Shown piece after piece: positions 8,044 through 15,085 of a DNA stretch of 64,000 bases. Origin of the DNA: Bifidobacterium santillanense (lineage in GTDB: Bacteria > Actinomycetota > Actinomycetes > Actinomycetales > Bifidobacteriaceae); NCBI RefSeq assembly GCF_018555385.1, contig NZ_JAFEJS010000004.1:124001-188000 (forward strand), written 5' to 3'. The first letter of the stretch is position 1. Each line of letters begins with the position of its first letter. Position numbers and translations under genes: made by a program. The notes under the pieces were generated by a model. The model was not told the DNA's origin. It made no database searches and saw only the letters and a list, made by a program, of their open reading frames with translations.

Positions 8044-10065
8044 CTACTCCAGCTCCACCGCGCCGGTGTAGAGCTGGTAGTACTCGCCCTTGAGGGCGAT
8101 GAGCTCCTCGTGGTTGCCGCGTTCGATGATGCGGCCGTGATCGAGGACCATGATCACGTCGGAGTTGCGCACGGTGGACAGACGGTGGGCGATGACGAAC
8201 ACCGTGCGGCCCTTCATCAGCGCGTCCATGCCGGCCTGCACGACCTCCTCGGTGCGCGTGTCGATCGACGAGGTGGCCTCGTCGAGGATCAGCGCCGGGG
8301 AGTCGGCGACGGCGGCGCGCGCGATCGAGATCAACTGGCGCTGGCCCTGCGACAGGCCGGAGCCGTCGCCCTCGAGCACCGTCTGGTAGCCCTGCGGCAG
8401 CATGCGGATGAAGCCATCGGCGTTCACCAGCTTGGCCGCGGCAACGCACTCCTCGTCGGTGGCGTCGAGCCGGCCGTAGCGGATGTTGTCCATCACGGTG
8501 CCGGTGAACAGGTTCACGTCCTGCAGCACGATGCCCAGGGAGCGGCGCAGGTCCGGCTTGGCGATGTTCTTCACGTCAATGCCGTCGTAGAGGATCTGCC
8601 CCTCCTGGATGTCGTAGAACCGGTTGATGAGGTTCGTGACGGTGGTCTTGCCGGCGCCGGTAGCGCCGACCAGGGCCATCTTCTGCCCCGGCTTGGCGAA
8701 CCACGTGATGTCGTGCAGGACCGGCTTGGCCGGATCGTAGCCGAACGTCACGTTGGTGAAGCGCACGTCGCCGCGCAGCAACGTCAGACGCCCGTCGGGC
8801 GAGGTGACGGCCTGCTCCTTGGCCTTGAGCGCGACCTCGCGGGCGGCGCCGTGCAGCTTCTCCGCGGCCTTGAGGGACCGGGTGCCGTCGTCGCCGGCCT
8901 CGCGCTTCCACGCCCAGTGGCCGGTCTCGTGGTCGACCTCGCGCATCGTCACGACGTCCTCGCCGAGCTCGACGTTGACGAGGGTGACGGTGCCGCCGTC
9001 CGACTCGACCGGCTCGTCCATCAGCGCGAAGATGCGGGAGGCGCCGGCGAGCGCCATCATCACCATGTTGAGCTGCATGGAGACCTGGCCGAGCGGGTTG
9101 ATGTACGAGCGCGACAGGGTCAGCAGCGAGATCAGGGTGCCGAGGGTGAGCGGGCCCGCGCCGGACAGGCCGAAGTTGCCGACACCGGCGAGCGCCATCG
9201 CGCCGCCGATGATGGCGAGCAGGATGTAGAGCATGTAGCCCATGTTGCCGACGACCGGCATGGTGACGTTGCCCCAGGTGTTGGCCTCGGCGGACGCGGC
9301 GAACAGCTCCTCGTTCTTCTCGTCGAAGGTCCTCTGGGTGGCGTCCTCGTGGTTGAAGACCTTGATGACCTTCTGACCGTTGACGGACTCCTCGACGAAC
9401 GCGTTGACGTCGCCGAGCCAGTGCTGCTGCTTGACGAAGTAGCGGCCGGCGCGTCCGACGATCTTCTTGATGACGAAGAACAGGAGCACGGTGAACAGGA
9501 GCACGAACGCGGTGAGCGGCACGGAGAGCCACAGCATCGAGATCACGGCCGCGATGGCGGAGATCATCGAGGCGAACATCTGCGGGAAGGACTGGCTGAT
9601 GGCCTGGCGCAGGGTGTCGGTGTCGTTGGTGTATCGGCTCATGATGTCGCCGTGCTCGTTGGTGTCGAAGTAGCGGATCGGCAGGCGCTGCTGGTGGGCG
9701 AACATGTCGTCGCGGATCCTCTTGAGCGTGCCCTGCTCGACGGTGACGATGAGCCACTGCCACAGCCAGCTCGAGACGATGCCGGCCACGTACAGGCAGC
9801 CCATCAGGGTGATGGCCCTCAGGAGCGGACCCCAGTCGGGGTTCGTCTCGCCGACCATCGGCAGGATGTACGTGTCGATCAGGGACTGGAGGAACAGCGC
9901 GGAGCCGGCCTGCGCGGCGGCGCCGACGAGGATGCACACGACGATGGCGACGACGCGCCACCGGTAGTGCATGATGTAGCCGAAGATGCGCTTGGTGGTG
10001 CCGGGCGCGGGCCGGGCCATGGCGGGGCGGCCGGGCTGGCCGGGCTTGTTCTGCTTGTCGCTCAT
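8044..10065 (-). CDS. ABC exporter half-transporter with the canonical ATPase motifs
   Basis: The 673-residue protein has six predicted membrane helices followed by a nucleotide-binding domain. Walker A is GATGAGKTT and Walker B LILDEATSS has the catalytic Glu. The signature reads LSQGQ rather than LSGGQ. Between the membrane part and the ATPase (about residues 345-420) is a Lys/Glu-rich insert not found in the partner. The start overlaps the partner's stop as ATGA and has GGAGAG upstream. Together with its neighbour it should form a heterodimeric multidrug/lipid-type exporter of the BmrCD/LmrCD kind. The substrate is unknown; MarR control suggests a toxic compound. Confidence 0.9.
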   Translation of the reverse strand: MSDKQNKPGQPGRPAMARPAPGTTKRIFGYIMHYRWRVVAIVVCILVGAAAQAGSALFLQSLIDTYILPMVGETNPDWGPLLRAITLMGCLYVAGIVSSWLWQWLIVTVEQGTLKRIRDDMFAHQQRLPIRYFDTNEHGDIMSRYTNDTDTLRQAISQSFPQMFASMISAIAAVISMLWLSVPLTAFVLLFTVLLFFVIKKIVGRAGRYFVKQQHWLGDVNAFVEESVNGQKVIKVFNHEDATQRTFDEKNEELFAASAEANTWGNVTMPVVGNMGYMLYILLAIIGGAMALAGVGNFGLSGAGPLTLGTLISLLTLSRSYINPLGQVSMQLNMVMMALAGASRIFALMDEPVESDGGTVTLVNVELGEDVVTMREVDHETGHWAWKREAGDDGTRSLKAAEKLHGAAREVALKAKEQAVTSPDGRLTLLRGDVRFTNVTFGYDPAKPVLHDITWFAKPGQKMALVGATGAGKTTVTNLINRFYDIQEGQILYDGIDVKNIAKPDLRRSLGIVLQDVNLFTGTVMDNIRYGRLDATDEECVAAAKLVNADGFIRMLPQGYQTVLEGDGSGLSQGQRQLISIARAAVADSPALILDEATSSIDTRTEEVVQAGMDALMKGRTVFVIAHRLSTVRNSDVIMVLDHGRIIERGNHEELIALKGEYYQLYTGAVELE

Positions 10066-11933
10066 CGGGTCTCTCCTTCCTGCTCGGGCTGCGCCTGGTT
10101 CTTGGTCTGCGACTCGTAGATGGACCGGTATTCGTCGCAGGTCTCCAGCAGCTCGGCGTGCGTGCCGCGGGCCATGATGCGGCCGTTGTCCATGACGAGG
10201 ATCATGTCGGACTCCTCGACGGAGGCGACGCGCTGGGCGATGATGATCTTCGTGGTGTCGGGGATCTCGTGGTGGAACGCCTCGCGGATCAGCTTGTCGG
10301 TCTTCGTGTCGACGGCCGACGTGGAGTCGTCGAGGATGAGGATCTTCGGCTTCTTCAGGAGCGCACGGGCGATGCACAGGCGCTGGCGCTGGCCGCCGGA
10401 GACGTTGGTGCCGCCCTGCTCGATGTACGTGTCGTACTTGTCGGGGAACTCCTGGATGAAGCCGTCGGCCTGCGCGAGCTTGCAGGCGTGGCGGATCTCC
10501 TCGTCGGTGGCGTCGGGGTTGCCCCAGCGCAGGTTCTCGGCGATGGTGCCGGAGAACAGGACGTTCTTCTGCAGGACCATCGCGACCTGGTCGCGTAGGA
10601 CCTCGAGGTCGTAGTCGCGCACGTCGCGGCCGCCGACCTTGAGGGACCCGGAGGTCACGTCGTACAGGCGCGGGACCAGCTGGACGAGGCTCGACTTGGC
10701 CGAGCCGGTGCCACCGACGATGCCGACGGTCATGCCGGACGGGATGGTCAGGTCGATGTCGTCGAGGACCGGCTTCTCGGAGTTGTCGGAGTAGCGGAAT
10801 GTGACGTGGTCGAACTCGATGGAGCCGTCGGCGACCTCGCGGACCGGGTCGGCCGGATCGGTGACGGTGCTCTCCTCCTGCAACACCTGGCAGATGCGCT
10901 CGGCGGAGGCCTGGGAGATGATGACCATGACGAAGATCATCGAGAGCATCATCATGGACATGAGGATCTGCATCGCGTAGGTGACCAGGGCGGTCAGGTC
11001 GCCGGTCGTCAGGCCCAGCGCGGCGTTGTTGCCGGAGGCGACGATCTGCTGGGCGCCCATCCACGAGATCATGATCATCGATCCGTAGATGCAGATCATC
11101 ATGATCGGGCTGTTGAAGCTCATGATGCGCTCGGCGAGCGTGAAGTCCCGGAAGATGCGCTTGGAGATGCGGTCGAACTTGGAGATCTCGAAGTCCTCGC
11201 GGTTGTAGGACTTGACGACGCGGATGCCCTGCAGGTTCTCGTCGACCACGTTGTTCAGGGCGTCGTACGTGTGGAACACGCGCTCGAACACCGGGTGGAC
11301 CAGCACCGCGAGCCCGCACAGGCCGATCGCGAGGATCGGCACGCAGGCGAGGAACACCAGCGAGATCGACGGCGAGATGCGGAACGAGAAGATCCAGGCG
11401 ACGACGACCATGATCGGGGCGCGCACGCCCATGCGGATCATCATGCCGTACGCCATCTGCAGGTTCGTCACGTCCGTGGTCAGGCGCGTGATGATCGAGC
11501 CGGTGGAGAAGCGGTCGATGTTGGTGAAGCTGAAGCCCTGCACCTTCTCGAACTGGTCGCGGCGCAGGTTCTTCGCGAAGCCGGCGGCGGCGATCGCGGA
11601 GAACTTGCCGGCGAGGAAGCCGCAGCCGAGGGACATCAGCGAGCACAGCAGCAGGATCAGGCCGAACCTGACGATGGCGTTCATGTTGCCGCCGGTGATG
11701 CCCCGGTCGATGAGCGAGGCCATGACCGTCGGGATGACGATCTCCAGGACGCTTTCGACGGTCACGAACAGCGGGGCCAGCAGACTTTCCTTCCTGTACT
11801 GGCGCATCGACCGCGCCAGCGTGCGGATGATGTGCTTCGGCCTGGCCGGTTCGACGGCCTTGCGGGACCGTTCGATGGCCGCCTCGGTCGCGGCGGCCTC
11901 GGCGTCGACGTTCGTCTTCGTGATGTCGCTCAC
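10062..11933 (-). CDS. ABC exporter half-transporter with degenerate ATPase site
   Basis: The 623-residue protein has six membrane helices plus an ATPase domain. Walker A is GGTGSAKSS, with Ala where Gly is usual. Walker B ends ILDDSTSAVDT, with Asp where the catalytic Glu belongs. The signature VSGGQRQR is canonical. Paired with the downstream gene, this gives one degenerate and one active nucleotide site, the known pattern of heterodimeric exporters. The start is GTG overlapping the MarR stop as GTGA, with GGAGGAG upstream. Confidence 0.9.
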   Translation of the reverse strand: MSDITKTNVDAEAAATEAAIERSRKAVEPARPKHIIRTLARSMRQYRKESLLAPLFVTVESVLEIVIPTVMASLIDRGITGGNMNAIVRFGLILLLCSLMSLGCGFLAGKFSAIAAAGFAKNLRRDQFEKVQGFSFTNIDRFSTGSIITRLTTDVTNLQMAYGMMIRMGVRAPIMVVVAWIFSFRISPSISLVFLACVPILAIGLCGLAVLVHPVFERVFHTYDALNNVVDENLQGIRVVKSYNREDFEISKFDRISKRIFRDFTLAERIMSFNSPIMMICIYGSMIMISWMGAQQIVASGNNAALGLTTGDLTALVTYAMQILMSMMMLSMIFVMVIISQASAERICQVLQEESTVTDPADPVREVADGSIEFDHVTFRYSDNSEKPVLDDIDLTIPSGMTVGIVGGTGSAKSSLVQLVPRLYDVTSGSLKVGGRDVRDYDLEVLRDQVAMVLQKNVLFSGTIAENLRWGNPDATDEEIRHACKLAQADGFIQEFPDKYDTYIEQGGTNVSGGQRQRLCIARALLKKPKILILDDSTSAVDTKTDKLIREAFHHEIPDTTKIIIAQRVASVEESDMILVMDNGRIMARGTHAELLETCDEYRSIYESQTKNQAQPEQEGETR

Positions 11934-12535
11934 TCGTTCTCCTCCTTCTTGTCTTCCATGTCTTCCGCATCGTCCGTGCCGTCCGGGGCCGGTTCTCCCG
12001 AACCCGACGGATCGTCGGGCGGTCCGACCGGCTCGGTCATATCGGCGGCGCCGATGCCGTACCCGGCCCGGTTCCTGTCCGACTGCTCCTCGAACTCGCG
12101 CTGCGCCGCGTCCACGTTCGCGCGCATGCGCTGCACGTAGTCCATGAGCGCGGCCCGCTCCTCGTCGGTGAACCCCTCCACCAGCCGTCGCTCCATCCGC
12201 TCGCCGTTCGCCTGCAGGGTGGCGACGATGGAGTCGGCCTTGGCGGTGAGCACGATCTTCTTGAGCCGCGCGTCATGCGCCACCGATTCGCGGGCGATGA
12301 GGCCCTTCTTCTCCATCAGCGCGAGCACGCGCGAGGCGGTCGAACGGGTGATGCAGAACTTGCGTTCGATGGTGTGCTGGTAGACGTCCTCGTCGCGGTT
12401 GCGTGCGAGGAACATGATGATGCGGGCGTTGCCGCCGGTGGCGATGCGCGCCGATTCGGGCATCGTCTCGCCGAGGTGGCGGTTGATCGCCTTGACCAGC
12501 GCCCTCAGTTCGAAGCTGAGGATGTGACTGTCCAT
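11930..12535 (-). CDS. MarR-family transcriptional regulator
   Basis: The 201-residue protein has a MarR winged-helix core (residues ~35-110, with CITRSTASRVLALMEKKGLI as recognition region). An acidic, disordered C-terminal tail follows. It is the first gene of a three-gene overlapping operon with the two ABC half-transporters, so it most likely represses its own operon. Two near-identical palindromes upstream (12594 and 12649) are the expected operators. The ATG has a G-rich GGGGGAG very close by, so the exact start is less certain. Confidence 0.9.
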   Translation of the reverse strand: MDSHILSFELRALVKAINRHLGETMPESARIATGGNARIIMFLARNRDEDVYQHTIERKFCITRSTASRVLALMEKKGLIARESVAHDARLKKIVLTAKADSIVATLQANGERMERRLVEGFTDEERAALMDYVQRMRANVDAAQREFEEQSDRNRAGYGIGAADMTEPVGPPDDPSGSGEPAPDGTDDAEDMEDKKEENE

Positions 12536-12593
12536 GACTCCCCCACTTCATTTGTGTGACCGCGTCGGATGCACCCGATGCGACCATCGTTTT

Positions 12594-12607
12594 GTTGCAT
12601 ATGCAAC
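12594..12607. promoter_or_regulatory. MarR operator candidate 1
   Basis: GTTGCATATGCAAC is a perfect 14-bp palindrome, 58 bases upstream of the marR start. A second copy with one mismatched pair lies 55 bp further out. Confidence 0.7.
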
Positions 12608-12648
12608 GTTATGTGCGATGGACATCGTAATACGCCCCGCATACAACA

Positions 12649-12662
12649 GTTGCACATGCAAC
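12649..12662. promoter_or_regulatory. MarR operator candidate 2
   Basis: GTTGCACATGCAAC differs from the first copy at a single base. Two copies in one upstream region make a specific binding site likely. The site also lies upstream of the rightward broken MerR gene. Confidence 0.65.
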
Positions 12663-12696
12663 AATCCGCGTGTCGCGAAGGCGCATACGGAGGCAC

Positions 12697-12705
12697 GGGG
12701 GGGGG
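12697..12705. repeat. G9 homopolymer tract
   Basis: A run of nine G lies between the divergent MarR operon and the MerR-type remnant. Such tracts are prone to slippage during replication and to sequencing error. Confidence 0.9.
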
Positions 12706-12818
12706 CGCGCAGGACGAGGACCGGCATGGTGCGGAACGGTCGGCGACGGGCCTGCGGCGATTCGCGACGTCAATCGGCGATGGTGATCGACGACGGCCCC
12801 GGCGGCGAGGAGGTGCGT

Positions 12819-13309
12819 ATGATGCGGGACGACGACGATCTGCTGACCATCGGCGAGGTCGCCAAGCTGGACGGCACCAGCACAAAGGCGATGCGCTACT
12901 ACGACGCGCACGGCATCCTCACGCCCGTCTCGACCGGCGCGAGGGGCGGGCGTATGTCTACCAGCAGTTCGACCCGGAGGCGGCGCGATGCGATGCGACG
13001 GCGGGCGGCGGCACCACGACCGATGACACCACCACGACCGGCGACGCCGCCGACAGGACAGGAGACGGGCCGTTCGGCTTCGATGCGTCCCTCGCCGTGT
13101 TCCACCCGGCCGGCGGCTACGGCGAGGGCCGCGTCATCGAACGCGAGTCGCTGTCGGCGTGCTTCGACGAGGCGTTCGCGACGGCCGCGCGCGACAATCC
13201 CGACGAGTGGCCGCACGCCACGATCTGCGAGATCTGGGGCAGCCACACCGCCGACGGCACGGTCCGGGTACGACTGACCCGCCACCGCTGCGACGCGGGG
13301 AGGGTCTGA
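12819..13309 (+). pseudogene. frameshifted MerR-type regulator
   Basis: The first frame starts with ATG after GAGGAGG (spacing 5). It reads a MerR N-terminal helix-turn-helix (LLTIGEVAKLDGTSTKAMRYY, then DAHGILTP) up to about 12950. The natural continuation (REGRAYVYQQFDPEA) is in the next frame, which then stays open with strongly GC-biased third positions to a TGA at 13309. One base is therefore inserted or lost near 12940-12955. The C-terminal part is not a standard MerR effector domain and I do not recognise it. Either this is a decayed gene or the frameshift is a sequencing error or a rare programmed event. Confidence 0.65.
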
Positions 13310-13315
13310 AGATCG

Positions 13316-13460
13316 CCGTTGTTCCGGCAGAAAATCGTCAAATACGTTGGGCAATATTACTTGCCACACTAGAATCAAACAGTATATTTGACATTTTTAC
13401 TGACTCACACAATGTCGGAGCGAGACCGGAACGCGCCGTGTATATGAAATTGGTCCGCTG
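13316..13460 (+). promoter_or_regulatory. AT-rich patch with promoter-like sequence
   Basis: This stretch is clearly richer in A/T than its surroundings. It contains TTGGGC, a 17-base spacer and TAGAAT (about 13349-13377), and then TTGACA near 13388. The half-sites GGCAA and TTGCC straddle the first -35 and its spacer, as MerR-type sites do. No gene of normal size follows; only the gshA-side terminator lies downstream. Confidence 0.4.
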
Positions 13461-13475
13461 ATGGACGTGCCGCAA

Positions 13476-13522
13476 CGACGATGGCCCCGCGACGTCTTCC
13501 TGACGTCGCGGGGCCATCGTCG
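13476..13522 (-). terminator. terminator of the GCS2 ligase gene
   Basis: A perfect 21-bp stem (13476-13496 with 13502-13522) with a TTCCT loop, read on the + strand. It begins 27 bases past the stop of the leftward gene. There is no T-tract. Confidence 0.75.
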
Positions 13523-13549
13523 TCGCACCGTCGCGCGGCGGACCGGAGA

Positions 13550-14827
13550 TCAGCGCTGGAAGACCTCAGGGTGCTTGGGGTCGCCGGGGATGTCGTCGAG
13601 CAGACCCTCGAGGCCGAGGAACTCGCGCCAGAAGTCGAGCGGCTGGCCGTACGGGTTGGATTCGCGGCCGTGGGCCTGGATGTTGGCCTTGGCCTCGAAC
13701 ACGTCCTCCTCCGTGAGTCCGTCGAAGTAGCTTTCGAGGCGGATGCGGTTGGACGGCACGTAGTACAGCGAATTGATGATCTCGGTCAGGCGCTCGGCGC
13801 GCTCGATCGGCAGCGAGTCCCAGTGACGGAACTCGATGAAGTTCTTGAGCCTCACGTCGTTGAAGTGCGTGGAGATGATGTGGTTGATCTCGTACGCGTT
13901 GAGCTCGCGGTCCGGGTAGACGTCGCCCGCGTTCTCGCGGAACGCCGGACGGTGCAGCTCCTTGTTGCTCGCGCCGGAGGCGACCGCCTCGGGCGTGTGC
14001 GTGAGGTCGGCGAACATGAGCGGCGTGGAGAGCACGTCGACGGCGTAGTCCTCCCAGCCGAAGCGCTGGTCGTACAGGCCCGGGATCACGTTCGTGCGCT
14101 GGAAGTCGAGGTAGTCCCACATGCGCTGGCGCAGCAGCGGGTACGGGTTGAGCCGGCCCTCGAAGTACGGGGTGTTGCGGAAGAACCACGCGAGGATCGG
14201 GCCGATGGCGGTGCCGACGCGCATCTTGTCGATCGCGTCCTTCTCGTCGACGAAGTCGATGCTCACCTGCGTGGAGGCGGAGCAGCGCATCATGCACGGG
14301 CCGAACTGGCCGACGCGGCCGAGGTAGTCGGTCATCGCGTCGTAGCGGTCCTTGGGGTTGACCGGCACGTCGGCGTAGCTCGACTTGGGCTGGTAGCCGT
14401 AGTTGACGAGGCGGAAGCCGAGCTCCTCGAGGATCGGGTCGGCCTCGCGGCGGAAGTCGGAGTAAAGCTGGATGAGGTCCTCGGGCTTGTGCAGGATGCC
14501 GATCGAGGTCTCGATCTGGCCGCCGGGCTCGAGCGAGACGGCGACGCCCTTGCGCGACAGTCCCACCAGATGGCCGTTCTCCCAATACTCCTTCTCGTGG
14601 TCGTAGAAGGGCGCGATGCGCTTGAGGAACGTCTCGATGCCGTTCGGTTCGTAGTAGCTCACGGCGGTGTCGTCGGAATTGTGCACGGGAAGGTGCTCGA
14701 TCTCGACGCCGAATCCGCCGGTGCCGCGCTGGGAGCGGCCGGCCTCGAAGAACTTCAGGAGGCTTTCGACGTGCTTCGGGTTCGGCTTGGCGAGCAGATG
14801 CGCATAGCTGATTCTGGGAGTAACCAT
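13550..14827 (-). CDS. glutamate-cysteine ligase family (GCS2) protein
   Basis: The 425-residue protein belongs to the GCS2 carboxylate-amine ligase family, which joins glutamate to cysteine or another amine using ATP. The N-terminus has the family-typical GVEIEHLPV, and SLEPGGQIE and MRCSASTQVSIDF are conserved core motifs. I chose the ATG at 14827. The frame extends ten codons to a GTG at 14857, but TACGAT seven bases before the ATG looks like a -10 box, suggesting a leaderless or nearly leaderless mRNA. No glutathione synthetase is nearby, so the true product is open. It is monocistronic. Confidence 0.85.
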   Translation of the reverse strand: MVTPRISYAHLLAKPNPKHVESLLKFFEAGRSQRGTGGFGVEIEHLPVHNSDDTAVSYYEPNGIETFLKRIAPFYDHEKEYWENGHLVGLSRKGVAVSLEPGGQIETSIGILHKPEDLIQLYSDFRREADPILEELGFRLVNYGYQPKSSYADVPVNPKDRYDAMTDYLGRVGQFGPCMMRCSASTQVSIDFVDEKDAIDKMRVGTAIGPILAWFFRNTPYFEGRLNPYPLLRQRMWDYLDFQRTNVIPGLYDQRFGWEDYAVDVLSTPLMFADLTHTPEAVASGASNKELHRPAFRENAGDVYPDRELNAYEINHIISTHFNDVRLKNFIEFRHWDSLPIERAERLTEIINSLYYVPSNRIRLESYFDGLTEEDVFEAKANIQAHGRESNPYGQPLDFWREFLGLEGLLDDIPGDPKHPEVFQR

Positions 14828-14870
14828 AACCGGTATCGTATGCGAGCCGTACCGCACGGCCCGCCGAGAA

Positions 14871-14905
14871 CCCGCTATTCGGCTATATCTTTTTCCGATA
14901 GCGGG
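14871..14905. repeat. inverted repeat upstream of the GCS2 gene
   Basis: The arms CCCGCTATTCGG and CCGATAGCGGG (one bulged base) enclose an AT-rich loop. It lies 44 bases upstream of the GCS2 start and could be regulatory. Confidence 0.5.
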
Positions 14906-14922
14906 CGCGCGACGTCTCCTCT

Positions 14923-14957
14923 GGTTCCCGATTTCGGGGGTTGCGAAATCGGGAACC
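14923..14957. repeat. hairpin sharing arms with the one at 15038
   Basis: A 13-bp perfect inverted repeat (GGTTCCCGATTTC, 9-base loop). Its arm sequence is reused in the hairpin at 15037-15077. Confidence 0.85.
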
Positions 14958-14964
14958 GGAGGGC

Positions 14965-14978
14965 TGTTCGATCGAACA
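14965..14978. repeat. perfect 14-bp palindrome
   Basis: TGTTCGATCGAACA lies between two hairpins downstream of the activator fusion. It could be a protein site, but no gene start is nearby on the matching side. Confidence 0.6.
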
Positions 14979-14980
14979 TG

Positions 14981-15017
14981 AAAAAGCCCGGAATCAGACC
15001 GAAGTCCGATTCCGGGC
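14981..15017 (-). terminator. intrinsic terminator of the activator fusion gene
   Basis: On the minus strand a 10-bp stem (14986-14995 with 15008-15017) ends in GGGC followed by TTTTT. This is a classical rho-independent terminator 69 bases past the stop. Confidence 0.85.
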
Positions 15018-15036
15018 GTGTGCGTTCATGTGCGGT

Positions 15037-15077
15037 TCCGGTTCCCGATTTTGCGACGCGGAAAATCGGGAACCGGA
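15037..15077. repeat. second hairpin of the repeated pair
   Basis: A 16-bp perfect stem built on the arm CCGGTTCCCGATTTT (15037-15052 with 15062-15077) lies just downstream of the activator-fusion stop. It shares 12 bases per arm with the hairpin at 14923. Confidence 0.85.
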
Positions 15078-15085
15078 GCCCGCCG

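Noticed and set aside
12899..13378. Leftward 159-codon frame opposite the MerR remnant
   Set aside because: The opposite strand shows the MerR helix-turn-helix, a good ribosome site and third-base GC bias; this frame shows none.
14965..14978. TGTTCGATCGAACA as a LexA/SOS box
   Set aside because: The half-sites are in GTTC...GAAC order, the reverse of the actinobacterial GAAC...GTTC SOS box, and no damage-response gene is adjacent.
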